A stretch of DNA of 52,635 bases, taken from the NCBI GenBank assembly GCA_003222945.1, contig QHXM01000080.1, positions 1 through 52,635 of the forward strand, read 5' to 3'. Shown here one piece after another: positions 1 through 10,770 of this stretch (its first letter is position 1; the number at the start of each line of letters is the position of its first letter). Source of the DNA: Acidobacteriota bacterium. Lineage in GTDB: Bacteria; Acidobacteriota; Blastocatellia; Pyrinomonadales; Pyrinomonadaceae. Both the position numbers and the translations under genes were made by a program. The notes beneath the pieces were generated by a model, which saw nothing but the letters and a program-made list of their open reading frames with translations, searched no databases and had not been told where the DNA came from.

Positions 1-148
1 CACCTCTTTGTTCATGTGAATGTGCGAAACGAGCAACTTATAAAGAAAATTTTTAAGCTTTTATGCAACTGGGCGCGTCCTAATTATCACTGCATGCGTC
101 CCTTTAGGAGAACGATTCTTGTTTAGCGACCAATTTCGCCGGGGTGAA

Positions 149-1869
<1,721 letters not shown>

Positions 1870-1920
1870 CATTCTCTATTTAATACCGGCGCGGGGCTGG
1901 TCGTGAATAAAGTCGTAAGG

Positions 1921-1954
1921 GATGCGTGGCAGTAAACGCCACGCATCTTTTTTT
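1921..1954 (+). terminator. Rho-independent terminator
   Basis: Perfect 10-bp stem GATGCGTGGC/GCCACGCATC (1921-1930 / 1938-1947), 7-nt loop, followed by 7 T (1948-1954). Confidence 0.93.
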
Positions 1955-2118
1955 GCGCCCTTGCGCTTAAAATTACGTGTGGCCGTAGTGAGTGACAGTT
2001 GAAAAAGTATCACAAGGCTTGCGGCGGTGAATGCTCTTAATCTCTAAACAGAAGGCGTGGCACTCGTCTTGCCAATATCTCTTTGAAAGAGATTTCCATT
2101 TCGTAAGGAGCTTCACTC

Positions 2119-2940
2119 ATGAAAAGACTGATAGCCGCGATTTTATTACCGTTGCTACTAATTCAAACAGTCCCTGCGCTCGCTTTTAGACGCGAGCAGG
2201 AGGCAGCAAAAAGTATCCAGCAGTCAAAAGCATCCGTCACTACTGCTGCTGCGCTCGTAAACGAGGATGTAATCAGAATGGTCAAGGCGGATTTCACGCC
2301 CGACACTATCATCGCCCAGATAAAATCTTCCGCCTGCAACTTCGTGACAACGCCAGCCGCATTGCAGCAGCTTAAAGAGGAGGGCGTGCCGGATTCGGTG
2401 ATACTCGCTATGGTCATGGCTGCGAAGAGCATAGATGCCAATGCTAAACCTTCTACGGAAAAGAGCGTGAAGGTTAAGATTCCGAACGGAGTCGCCATAC
2501 AGGTCGAAGCGCCTTTTGATGTCAACTCTCAACTGGTGAAAAAAGGCGACAAGATAAGTTTTCGCGTTGTTAATCCAGTGAAGGTGGATGGCGTGGTGGT
2601 CGTGGCTGCGGGCGCTACCGCTACGGCTGAGGTGGTGTTGGCGGAGAGAGGCGGACACTTCGGGCGCGCTGGACGCCTTGCCTGGGCTATGAAGGATGTA
2701 GTGGCTGTTGACGGGTCGCGTATTCCGCTTCAGCAAGGCGGTAGAATAGTTGGCGACAGTCACGGCGCTCAGGTCGCAACCGAGATGGCAATCTTGAGCG
2801 CTGGCCTCTTTTTTTTAGCTCCATTGGCGCTGCTGCACGGTTTCAAGCGAGGCGAGAACGCGATTCTTCCGGCAGGCAAGCGAATCGAAATTGCAACTCA
2901 GGGAGAGATGACCGTCATGGTCGCCGCACCTGCGAATTGA
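2119..2940 (+). CDS. Secreted/exported hypothetical protein
   Basis: Signal peptide MKRLIAAILLPLLLIQTVPALA; full ORF; upstream AAGGAG ribosome-binding site. Confidence 0.8.
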   Translation: MKRLIAAILLPLLLIQTVPALAFRREQEAAKSIQQSKASVTTAAALVNEDVIRMVKADFTPDTIIAQIKSSACNFVTTPAALQQLKEEGVPDSVILAMVMAAKSIDANAKPSTEKSVKVKIPNGVAIQVEAPFDVNSQLVKKGDKISFRVVNPVKVDGVVVVAAGATATAEVVLAERGGHFGRAGRLAWAMKDVVAVDGSRIPLQQGGRIVGDSHGAQVATEMAILSAGLFFLAPLALLHGFKRGENAILPAGKRIEIATQGEMTVMVAAPAN

Positions 2941-2962
2941 AAAGCTTCGGTCGCGGCGCTCG

Positions 2963-4554
2963 TCACTGAATCTGAACCCATTCCATAGCGCTCCCGACGC
3001 GCCCGCTTCGGCTGTCGCGCAATCCTATGCGTACTTGATAGAGGCCGGGCGGCAGCCATGCGTCGAAGCTATAGACCGGGTCGTTACTCTTAGACTGAGA
3101 TGAATCCATTGTGCGCGGATAGACTTTCAGGCGGGCGACAAAGCTGTTGGCAGGTTTTCCCTTGTCGTCATAAACGATGCCGCCGACATCAAGGTCCGCC
3201 ACCTGCTTTCCATCATCGGACGAGAACGTGAGCACATCTCTGTTTATTTGAATTGAGGTCGTGAGCCTTCGGCCTATTGGCGGAACGGGGACGACGCTGA
3301 CCGCCAAATTGGTCGGTATCTCGCGCTGCGGAAGCGTTGAATCTATCACTGCGCGCAAGTCGTCCTCGCGCGCTTTCTCAGGGTCTTTCTCCTTCTTCTT
3401 CTTGGAGGTCAGAAGTTGCAGAGGCGTGTTTTTGAAGTAGCCGTTTCTGAGCCGCACGGTAAGGTCAGGCCGACCAGCTATGCTTACCTCTATGCGCTTG
3501 AACTTGCCGCTCTTCTGCTCGTCACTATCGGGTCGCCACGCGAGAAGGTAATAGACAGAGGTTTCATCCAGAACCTTATAGACCCACTTGTCCATAGGCA
3601 GATTCGTATTGCGAAATGCGCGCCCGCCCGTGTCTCTTGCCAGCGCATTAAGTCCGTCCTGTGAGGCTGAAATCTCACCAATGGTTGACGTAACCGTTAA
3701 CCCTTCAGAGTCAATCGCCATGTTGTTGGTCGCATTAAGAGATTCAGTGACTAGTCCGCGTGCATCCAGCGTATAGATGACAACGCCAGAGCGACCCGCT
3801 GCGTCCGTTATGCGCCTGATCTTTTCGGGCGAGCCTGTCTTTCGATCAGTCAAATAGAATCCGTCGGAGATGAAAAAGACCAGTTTGCGTCCCGGCAATT
3901 GTCCTGCGGTTCGCATCAGTCCTTCAAGCATTGAAAGAGTAGTGTCTGTTGCAGGCGCAGCTTCCATTGTAATCTGGCGTGCGCGCTCCAGGACCAGGTC
4001 TCTGGCAGAAGACGAGCGACTGCGGCGCGAAGCACAGACTTGTCGTTAGTAAATTGCTGTAGAAAACCTATCTGCCCGCTTACGGAAGTGATTGCGACCT
4101 GATCGTTCGCGCCCATTCCATTTTCTATGAACCGAAGAAGCGATTTGCGTGTGCTTACCAGACTCGACGGCTCAAGATGAAAATCGTCAATGAAAAATAT
4201 CATGGTCCTTCCGCGAACGATTGACCCAGTTGTAGAAGAGGGAGTCGTTTTCGCTCTTCCAGCTTCGAGGCTTGTGCTCCCCGCCGTGACGCGCTCGAAG
4301 AAGGAGATTGGCTGCGGCTTGCCGTCAACCTTCAAGGCAAACTGTTCGGGCTTCAATGCGTCAACGAAATGTCCCTGCTTATCAAATACCATCACGTCCG
4401 TCTGCACAAGCTCTGTGTTGACGCGCACGACCTCATCATCCTGCTGTTGCTTCTCAGTTTTGTTCTGCGCTTGCGCTGAAGACTGCAACGCTAGGATTGC
4501 GCACGAGAGAATTAGAAACTAGTTTGATAGGCGATGAATGCCGTGTGTAGCCAT
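2963..4554 (-). pseudogene. VWA-domain protein (VWFA-related acidobacterial type), interrupted
   Basis: N-part (3916..4488) VNTELVQTDVMVFDKQGHFVDALKPEQF; C-part (2963..3967) GRKLVFFISDGFYL, in a different frame. A signal-peptide ORF starts at ATG 4554 and carries an in-frame TAG at 4521-4519. Confidence 0.8.
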
Positions 4555-4673
4555 ACGAGGTATTTCCCCTTACAGATAATTTTTGAACGGAGTCTCTGCG
4601 CTTCATTCTTGCCGTCAGAGAGCTTATAGAATGGCTTCGCTCGCTCTTGTTAGAAAACGTCAATAGCTATTCT

Positions 4674-4991
4674 TCAGGATTTTTCGTCCCGGGCGGGCGG
4701 CTTTTCGCGTGGCCGATGAACCTCGCGCAGTTGCGCGACTGTGTCCCGTATGCGGGATGCAAGCTGCTCAATGGTCTCTACGCGCCGCCGCGCCGAAGGC
4801 GTCAACTCTTCTCTCAACAGCAACTGCGCCTGCCCCAACACGCCCGTCAGCGGATTATTTATTTCGTGGCGCACGTGCGCAACCAAATCCGCCATCTCCG
4901 TGAGCCTGGCCTCACACTCTGCGATTATGGAACGCAAACGCTCCTGCTCCGCATACTCAGACTTTTCACCAACCGCTCTGTCGGCGTTCAT
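4674..4991 (-). CDS. Standalone histidine-kinase dimerization/phosphoacceptor (HisKA) domain protein
   Basis: H-box VRHEINNPLTGVLGQAQLLL in a 105-aa ORF with no HATPase domain. Confidence 0.7.
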   Translation of the reverse strand: MNADRAVGEKSEYAEQERLRSIIAECEARLTEMADLVAHVRHEINNPLTGVLGQAQLLLREELTPSARRRVETIEQLASRIRDTVAQLREVHRPREKPPARDEKS

Positions 4992-5166
4992 CTAATCCCG
5001 ATCCTCTCATAAGGGCATGTTGATTGAGTTGTCCCCGACCACGCTGACATGGCGAACGGCGAACGCTAGCCAGCGCACCCATTTTGCTTCCGATGCGTGA
5101 CAATCGGCAAGTGAAATTCGACTGCGAAGAGATGGAATTCTACTTTGAACTCAAATTGCGCTGCGG

Positions 5167-5195
5167 TTGACAAGCGCAGTCTCAATTCGTAAATT
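5167..5195 (+). promoter_or_regulatory. Sigma70-like promoter of tRNA-Gln
   Basis: TTGACA (5167-5172), 17-nt spacer, TAAATT (5190-5195), placing +1 close to the tRNA 5' end at 5206. Confidence 0.6.
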
Positions 5196-5205
5196 CATTA
5201 CTTCT

Positions 5206-5276
5206 TGCCGGATGGTGAAATGGTATCACGCTTGACTCTGGATCAAGTTTTCTAGGTTCGAGTCCTAGTCCGGCAG
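5206..5276 (+). tRNA. tRNA-Gln (anticodon CUG)
   Basis: Acceptor TGCCGGA/TCCGGCA, anticodon arm CTTGA-CTCTGGA-TCAAG, T-arm CTAGG-TTCGAGT-CCTAG; no encoded CCA. Confidence 0.93.
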
Positions 5277-5391
5277 TTCAAATTTTATTATCTTCTTAAT
5301 CCTTCTAAAACTCCTTCGCGCCAGAATTGATAAACTATCTTCACATTCACTTTTGTTTGCTTTTACTCTACTAATCGGCTGAAATGTCTCC

Positions 5392-6663
5392 GTGAAGCAG
5401 TTTCTTTTCAAATCTCAACAGGAAGAGCCTGCGAGTCGTCGCTGGCGCAGAGACCGTCAGGCCATACTTGAGTTCAATCGCTCGCTCGCGCTCATTGTTG
5501 ACCCGGATGCGTTGATGTCTTCGGTCGCGGCTCGCTTGCGCGAACTGTTCAATACTGACCGCGTCATCATTCTTCGCGCTCTTACAGACGGCGGGATGTT
5601 CAGCGTGGCCTTTAGCGCGGGCTACAGCGCGGACGAGTTGAAGAGCGTGCATTTGGGGCAGCAGGACCGGCTGGCGAAATGGATGCAGACGAATGAGACG
5701 ATTCTTGTCGTGGAGCGCGACCGAAGCGTCCTTGATTACCTGAGCGCGCAGGAGCGAGAGATGCTAACTCTTCTGAAGGTGCGCGCCTCAGTGCCGCTGG
5801 TTGCGCTCAATCGTCTGACGGGGATGATTCTGCTCTCTTCGACGCAAGTAGATTTTAATCTGAGCGATGAAGACCTGAACCTTTTGCAGATGCTCACAAG
5901 CCTTGCGAGCGTGGCTTTCGAGAACGCGTATCTATATCAGCAGCAGCGGGAGCGTCTTCGCCAACTCTACCGCGCGGAGCGTCTAGCGGCTGCTGGCGAG
6001 TTGGCCGCGTCGGTTGCGCATGAGATACGAAACCCGCTGACATCAATTCGCTCGACCGTGCAGTATCTTCTGGGAGAGTTTAATGATGGGCACGCTAAGC
6101 GACCTCTTGTCGAAGGCGTCATTGAGGAAGTGGATCGAATCAATCAGACGGTTGACGGGTTGCTGAGTTTGACGCGCCGCGTCGAGTTCAAGCCTGAAAA
6201 GCTCTCGCTCTCGCAGTTGATAGAACAATCGCTCCTGCTCGTGGGGACGAAGGCGCGCAATCAGTCTGTCGAAGTTGTCTGGACGCCGCCCGCGCATGAC
6301 GTGTATGTCTCCGGCGATGTTTCGCAACTCAAGCAGCTACTTCTGAACCTGGCCCTGAACGCGCTACAGGCCATGTCGCAGGGCGGACATCTTTCGATTG
6401 AACTCAACCGCAGACGCGCGCCCGATGATATGGGGCGCGAGAAGAGTTGGGCCGAAGTCGCAATCAAAGACACCGGCTGCGGCATCTCCGCAGACAACAT
6501 TGAGAAAATTTTCGATCCGTTTTTTACGACAAAACAGGGCGGCACAGGTCTGGGACTTTCAATCTCTTATGCCATCGCTCGTCAGCACGGCGGAGAGTTG
6601 GAGATTATGAGTCGTGAGGGAGACGGCACGACCGTTGCTGTTAGATTGCCGCTCGTGAAATAG
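5392..6663 (+). CDS. GAF-domain sensor histidine kinase (NtrB/AtoS-like)
   Basis: GAF-like N-terminus, H-box SVAHEIRNPLTSIRS, HATPase motifs DTGCGIS and TKQGGTGLGLSIS. Confidence 0.9.
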   Translation: MKQFLFKSQQEEPASRRWRRDRQAILEFNRSLALIVDPDALMSSVAARLRELFNTDRVIILRALTDGGMFSVAFSAGYSADELKSVHLGQQDRLAKWMQTNETILVVERDRSVLDYLSAQEREMLTLLKVRASVPLVALNRLTGMILLSSTQVDFNLSDEDLNLLQMLTSLASVAFENAYLYQQQRERLRQLYRAERLAAAGELAASVAHEIRNPLTSIRSTVQYLLGEFNDGHAKRPLVEGVIEEVDRINQTVDGLLSLTRRVEFKPEKLSLSQLIEQSLLLVGTKARNQSVEVVWTPPAHDVYVSGDVSQLKQLLLNLALNALQAMSQGGHLSIELNRRRAPDDMGREKSWAEVAIKDTGCGISADNIEKIFDPFFTTKQGGTGLGLSISYAIARQHGGELEIMSREGDGTTVAVRLPLVK

Positions 6664-6695
6664 ATTTTGAAGTAATCTTAAGTAAGAAGAGATTG

Positions 6696-6794
6696 AACCA
6701 CAGAGAACACAGAGGGATGAAAAGGATTTGAAACAGCAGATTTCAAATTTGAGATTTCTAATTCTATTTTTCTTCCTCTGTGTCCTCTGTGGTT
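6696..6794. repeat. CCACAGAG-type intergenic palindrome, copy 1
   Basis: AACCACAGAGAACACAGAGG ... CCTCTGTGTCCTCTGTGGTT (19/20 arm complementarity). Confidence 0.9.
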
Positions 6795-6822
6795 AATAAT
6801 CGTTCGCCAAGCGCATGACCAA

Positions 6823-8223
6823 ATGGCAAAGATTCTTATTACAGATGATGAACAGCAGATTCGCCGTATCCTTTCGGTGATGCTCAAAGAGCATGGACAT
6901 GAAGTTGCGGAAGCTGAATCGGGTGAGCGAGCAGTTGAAGTAAACGCGGAGTTTCGCCCGGACCTTGCGCTTCTAGACATCAACATGCCGGGCATGGACG
7001 GGCTGGAAACTTTGCGCGCGCTCATCGAACAGAATCCGAAACTTGATTGCATAATGATGACCGCCTACGGCACGATTCGATCTGCCGTAGAAGCCATGCG
7101 TATAGGCGCTTTCGATTATCTGACGAAACCTTTTGATAACGATGAATTGCTGCTTATCATAAATCGCGCGCTCGAGCTTCGCCGATTATCTTCCGAAGTC
7201 GAAGAACTGCGCGCAGAGCTATCCACGCGCTACGGCTTCAACGAAATCGTTGGCATCAGTCCGAAACTGCAAGCAGTCTTTCGTCAGATGGCTAAGGTCG
7301 CCGGTGTGGACGCGACCGTCCTTATCGAAGGCGAATCGGGCACGGGCAAAGAGATGGTCGCACGCGCCATTCATCGCAGAAGCCAGCGCGCGTCAAAACC
7401 GTTCGTAGCCGTCAACTGCGGCGCGATTCCTCAAGCCCTCTTCGAGTCGGAATTCTTCGGCCACGAGCGCGGCGCTTTCACAGACGCACGCGAAGCTCGC
7501 TCCGGGCGCTTCGAGCAATCGCAGGGCGGAACGCTCTTTCTTGATGAAGTCGGAGAGTTGCCGCTCGACATGCAGGTCAAACTCCTTCGCGCGCTTCAGG
7601 AGAAAGAGATAACGAGGGTCGGCGGGCGCGCTTCCCTGAAACTCGATGTCCGCGTGATCGCTGCGACCAACGTTGATCTGGAGCGAGCGGTTTCAAGCGG
7701 GCGCTTCCGCGAAGACCTCTACTGGCGCTTGAATGTCGTGCGTCTCACGCTTCCACCATTGCGCGAACGGCGCGAAGACATCCCGACTCTCATAGATCAT
7801 CTCATGGAGCGTTTTAATCGAGAGCTTGGTCTAAACGTCAACGCGATTTCAATGGACGCGCGGCGTCTTCTCGAAGCATTCGACTGGCCCGGCAACGTGC
7901 GCGAGCTTGAGAACGCCATCTGTAGCGCGATGATTATGGCGGAAGGCGGCACCGTCACCTCAAGCGACCTTCCCCCACGCATACGCGGCGAAGCGGAGGC
8001 GGCCACCTCTGCCTCAGGCGCACGAGACATCACTAAGGGCACGCTTGCCGACGCCGTTCGTGAAGCCACAGAAAAATTGGAAAAGATGATGGTCGTCTCG
8101 CGCCTTGCGGAATTTGGCGGCAACCGCACCGCAACAGCCGACTCGCTCGGCATCAGTCGCAAGACGCTCTTCAACAAGATGCGGCAGTATGGATTGGGTG
8201 ATGAAGAGCTTGAGGACGGCTAG
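6823..8223 (+). CDS. Sigma-54-dependent response regulator (NtrC family)
   Basis: Receiver domain LITDDEQQIRR / LLDINMPGMDG, AAA+ GESGTGKE and ESEFFGHERGAFTDA (GAFTGA variant), C-terminal Fis-type HTH. Confidence 0.95.
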   Translation: MAKILITDDEQQIRRILSVMLKEHGHEVAEAESGERAVEVNAEFRPDLALLDINMPGMDGLETLRALIEQNPKLDCIMMTAYGTIRSAVEAMRIGAFDYLTKPFDNDELLLIINRALELRRLSSEVEELRAELSTRYGFNEIVGISPKLQAVFRQMAKVAGVDATVLIEGESGTGKEMVARAIHRRSQRASKPFVAVNCGAIPQALFESEFFGHERGAFTDAREARSGRFEQSQGGTLFLDEVGELPLDMQVKLLRALQEKEITRVGGRASLKLDVRVIAATNVDLERAVSSGRFREDLYWRLNVVRLTLPPLRERREDIPTLIDHLMERFNRELGLNVNAISMDARRLLEAFDWPGNVRELENAICSAMIMAEGGTVTSSDLPPRIRGEAEAATSASGARDITKGTLADAVREATEKLEKMMVVSRLAEFGGNRTATADSLGISRKTLFNKMRQYGLGDEELEDG

Positions 8224-8238
8224 TAATATAACGCGAAT

Positions 8239-8490
8239 GGCACGAGCAAACATGAAAAGCTACTGGCTCAAATCCTGCGCGGCGTCTCCGACGCCAACAT
8301 TCCTTTTGACGGATTATGCGGGTTGTTGAGACACTTGGGATTCGGCGAGCGCATTCGCGGCAGTCATCATATTTTTACAAGAGGGGATGTCGAGGAAATC
8401 TTAAACTTGCAGCCGATAGGTTCTAAAGCCAAAGCTTATCATGTCAAACAGGTTCGCGGTGTGATTCTGAAATATAAGCTCGGAGGGTAG
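8239..8490 (+). pseudogene. hicA: HicA-like toxin reading frame lacking an in-frame start codon
   Basis: Frame reads GTSKHEKLLAQILRGVSDANIPFDGLCGLLRHLGFGERIRGSHHIFTRGDVEEILNLQPIGSKAKAYHVKQVRGVILKYKLGG*. The ATG at 8237-8239 is out of frame by one nucleotide. Confidence 0.75.
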
Positions 8491-8491
8491 A

Positions 8492-8713
8492 GTGATGAAT
8501 GAAAACTATAAATACGAGATCATTATTTATTGGAGCGAAGAAGACAATGCATTTATAGCCGAAGTGCCGGAACTGCCCGGCTGCATGGCAGACGGTGCGA
8601 CATATGCGGAAGCCGTAGCCAACGCTGAAACTGTCATTGATGAATGGATTGAGACTGCAAAAGAATTGGGGCGAGAGATTCCAGAGCCTAAAGGCCGGTT
8701 AATTTTTGCCTAG
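8492..8713 (+). CDS. hicB: HicB-family antitoxin
   Basis: YEIIIYWSEEDNAFIAEVPELPGCMADGATYAEAVANAETVIDEWIETAKELGREIPEP. Confidence 0.88.
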   Translation: MMNENYKYEIIIYWSEEDNAFIAEVPELPGCMADGATYAEAVANAETVIDEWIETAKELGREIPEPKGRLIFA

Positions 8714-8735
8714 CGTTTTTCACTTGGTAAAGTTG

Positions 8736-9482
8736 ATGATTGAAGCAATTGACCTGACGAAACGTTATGAGGAAAGCACCCTCGCGCTCGATGCGCTGAA
8801 TCTGAAGGTTGCGCCGGGCGAAATCTATTTTCTGCTCGGCGCAAATGGCGCGGGGAAAACGACCGTCATAAACATCTTCCTGAATTTCGTAGAACCGACT
8901 GCGGGTCGCGCGCTCATCAATGGCGTTGATGTTACGGCTGATGCGCTTGAGGCCAAGAAATATCTCTCTTATGTCTCGGAAGATTTGATGCTCTACGGGA
9001 ATTTCACAGCGCGGCAGAACCTTGATTTTTTCGCGCGGCTGGGCGGAAAGCAAGGCTTGAAGAGGGACGACTACTATCAGGTCTTGCGCGAGGTGGGATT
9101 GGAAGAACGTGCGTTTGAGCAGAAGGTGAAGGAGTTTTCCAAGGGGATGCGCCAGAAGGTCGGGCTTGCTGCTGCAATCGTCAAAGATGCTCCGGCCATA
9201 CTTCTGGATGAACCTACATCGGGGCTTGATCCGAAGGTCGGCGCAGAGTTGATGGAGACTCTCTCGGAGTTGCGCTCGCGCCGTAAGGCCATACTCGTCG
9301 CCACGCACGACATCTTTCGCGCGACCGAAGTTGCGGACCGCATAGGGATTATGAAGGAAGGGCGAAAAGTTATGGAGCGCACGCGCGGCGAGCTTGAGCA
9401 TGAAGACTTGCAGACTCTCTATCTCGATTACATGCGCGGCGGATTTCGGACTGATATGAGAACGGGCACGGCTGGGTTATAG
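8736..9482 (+). CDS. ABC transporter ATP-binding protein
   Basis: Walker A GANGAGKTT, signature-like FSKGMRQK, Walker B AILLDEPTSGLD. Confidence 0.93.
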   Translation: MIEAIDLTKRYEESTLALDALNLKVAPGEIYFLLGANGAGKTTVINIFLNFVEPTAGRALINGVDVTADALEAKKYLSYVSEDLMLYGNFTARQNLDFFARLGGKQGLKRDDYYQVLREVGLEERAFEQKVKEFSKGMRQKVGLAAAIVKDAPAILLDEPTSGLDPKVGAELMETLSELRSRRKAILVATHDIFRATEVADRIGIMKEGRKVMERTRGELEHEDLQTLYLDYMRGGFRTDMRTGTAGL

Positions 9483-9536
9483 AAGAATTACATAACGGGA
9501 CGAAAAGAAACGGGCATCGGTCAATCACTCTTCCAC

Positions 9537-10549
9537 TTACTCTTTCGATTCGTTCTTCTCTTTCCAACTACGAACGGTGCGAAGGATTACTTTGGCGGCG
9601 CGGCCTGATGCGCCGCCCTCGCCGAGTCTCTTCGTCGCCTCTTTGAGTCGTCGCTGGACCGCTTCATTCTGCTTCTTGTCCAATAGTTTCTTCAATTCTT
9701 CTGCAAGTCGCTCGCCCGTCAATTCCTTCTGCATCAATTCCGGCACAAGGCGCTCGCCCGCGATTAAGTTTATCAATCCGAAATGCTCCGCGCTGATGAG
9801 GCGTCCGAGCGTGCTTCTTCGCGCGAGCGGTTCGGTGCGAGTGTGACGACGAACTGCGTTTCAGGTTGCTCGCGCGAAATGGTCCGTGCAGCGTCGAGCA
9901 TCGCGGGCAGTATGCGATGTAGCTCTTTATGTCGGCTGCCGGGCAGTAGCGCTATGATTGGCCTGGAAGTGTCCAGATTGTTTCGACGACAAAATTCTTC
10001 GCGCCCGTATCGCGCCCTGACTTCGCCCGTGAGCGGGTGGCCTGTGAATTCTACGCGGGTGAAGCCGCGCCGCTCGTACCACTCTGTCTCGAATGGAAGA
10101 ATAGAGAGCAGCAGGTCAACGTCGCGGCGAAGATTTCTGACTCTGTACGAGCGCCAAGCCCATAGCTGCGGACTGATATAGTAGATTATGCGAAGACCTT
10201 TGCGATGAAGCGTGCGCGCCAGCCGCAGATTGAAATCAGGCCAGTCAACGAGTATGACCGCATCGGGCTTTCGCTCTGTGGCCGCACGCTTCAAAGCTCT
10301 GAATGCCCGCCAGAATTTCGGCAATGCCTGAGCGATTTCGACCAGCCCAAGAATCGCCAGATCATCCGAGCGCACGATAGATTCAACACTGCTCTCGCGC
10401 ATCTCTGCGCCCGTCGAACCGAAGAACTCAAGCTCCACGCCCGCCGCTTCGTCACGCAGAGCGCGCACAAGCGCGGCGGCGTGTGCGTCGCCCGAAGGCT
10501 CGCCCGCGACAATCATCAAGCGCAAACTTTCTGCTTCTTTGGCTGACAT
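9537..10549 (-). pseudogene. lpxB: Lipid-A-disaccharide synthase, interrupted
   Basis: N-part MIVAGEPSGDAHAAALV, YYISPQLWAW; C-part HFGLINLIAGERLVPELMQ in another frame; segment in between missing. Confidence 0.87.
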
Positions 10550-10595
10550 GAGATTAAACAATATCATAGGAAATCCTATGTAAGGCCGAAAGAAG

Positions 10596-10686
10596 TTAAC
10601 CACAGAGACACGTAGAGAGAGCGAAAGGATGTTAGCTTGCTTCCTCTATCAATTCTTCTCCATGTCTCTCCGGCCTCTGTGGTTAA
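10596..10686. repeat. CCACAGAG-type intergenic palindrome, copy 2
   Basis: TTAACCACAGAG ... CTCTGTGGTTAA arms in the lpxB-lptD divergent spacer. Confidence 0.85.
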
Positions 10687-10770
10687 TTAAAATAACTCAT
10701 TCTGGCTCGCAGACTCCCGGACTTCTGTATTCTGCTTTTCCGTGCTAGCATCGCAAGCGATCTTCAAACA

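Noticed and set aside
2224-2763. 179-aa minus-strand ORF
   Set aside because: Antisense to the signal-peptide ORF 2119..2940; His/Ser-rich with no domain signature.
5206-5276. tRNA-Gln as integration site of a genomic island
   Set aside because: No integrase or duplicated tRNA 3' end was seen nearby.
6678-7052. 124-aa minus-strand ORF
   Set aside because: Antisense to the response regulator; its tail is a translation of the CCACAGAG palindrome (INHRGHRG), a typical repeat artefact.
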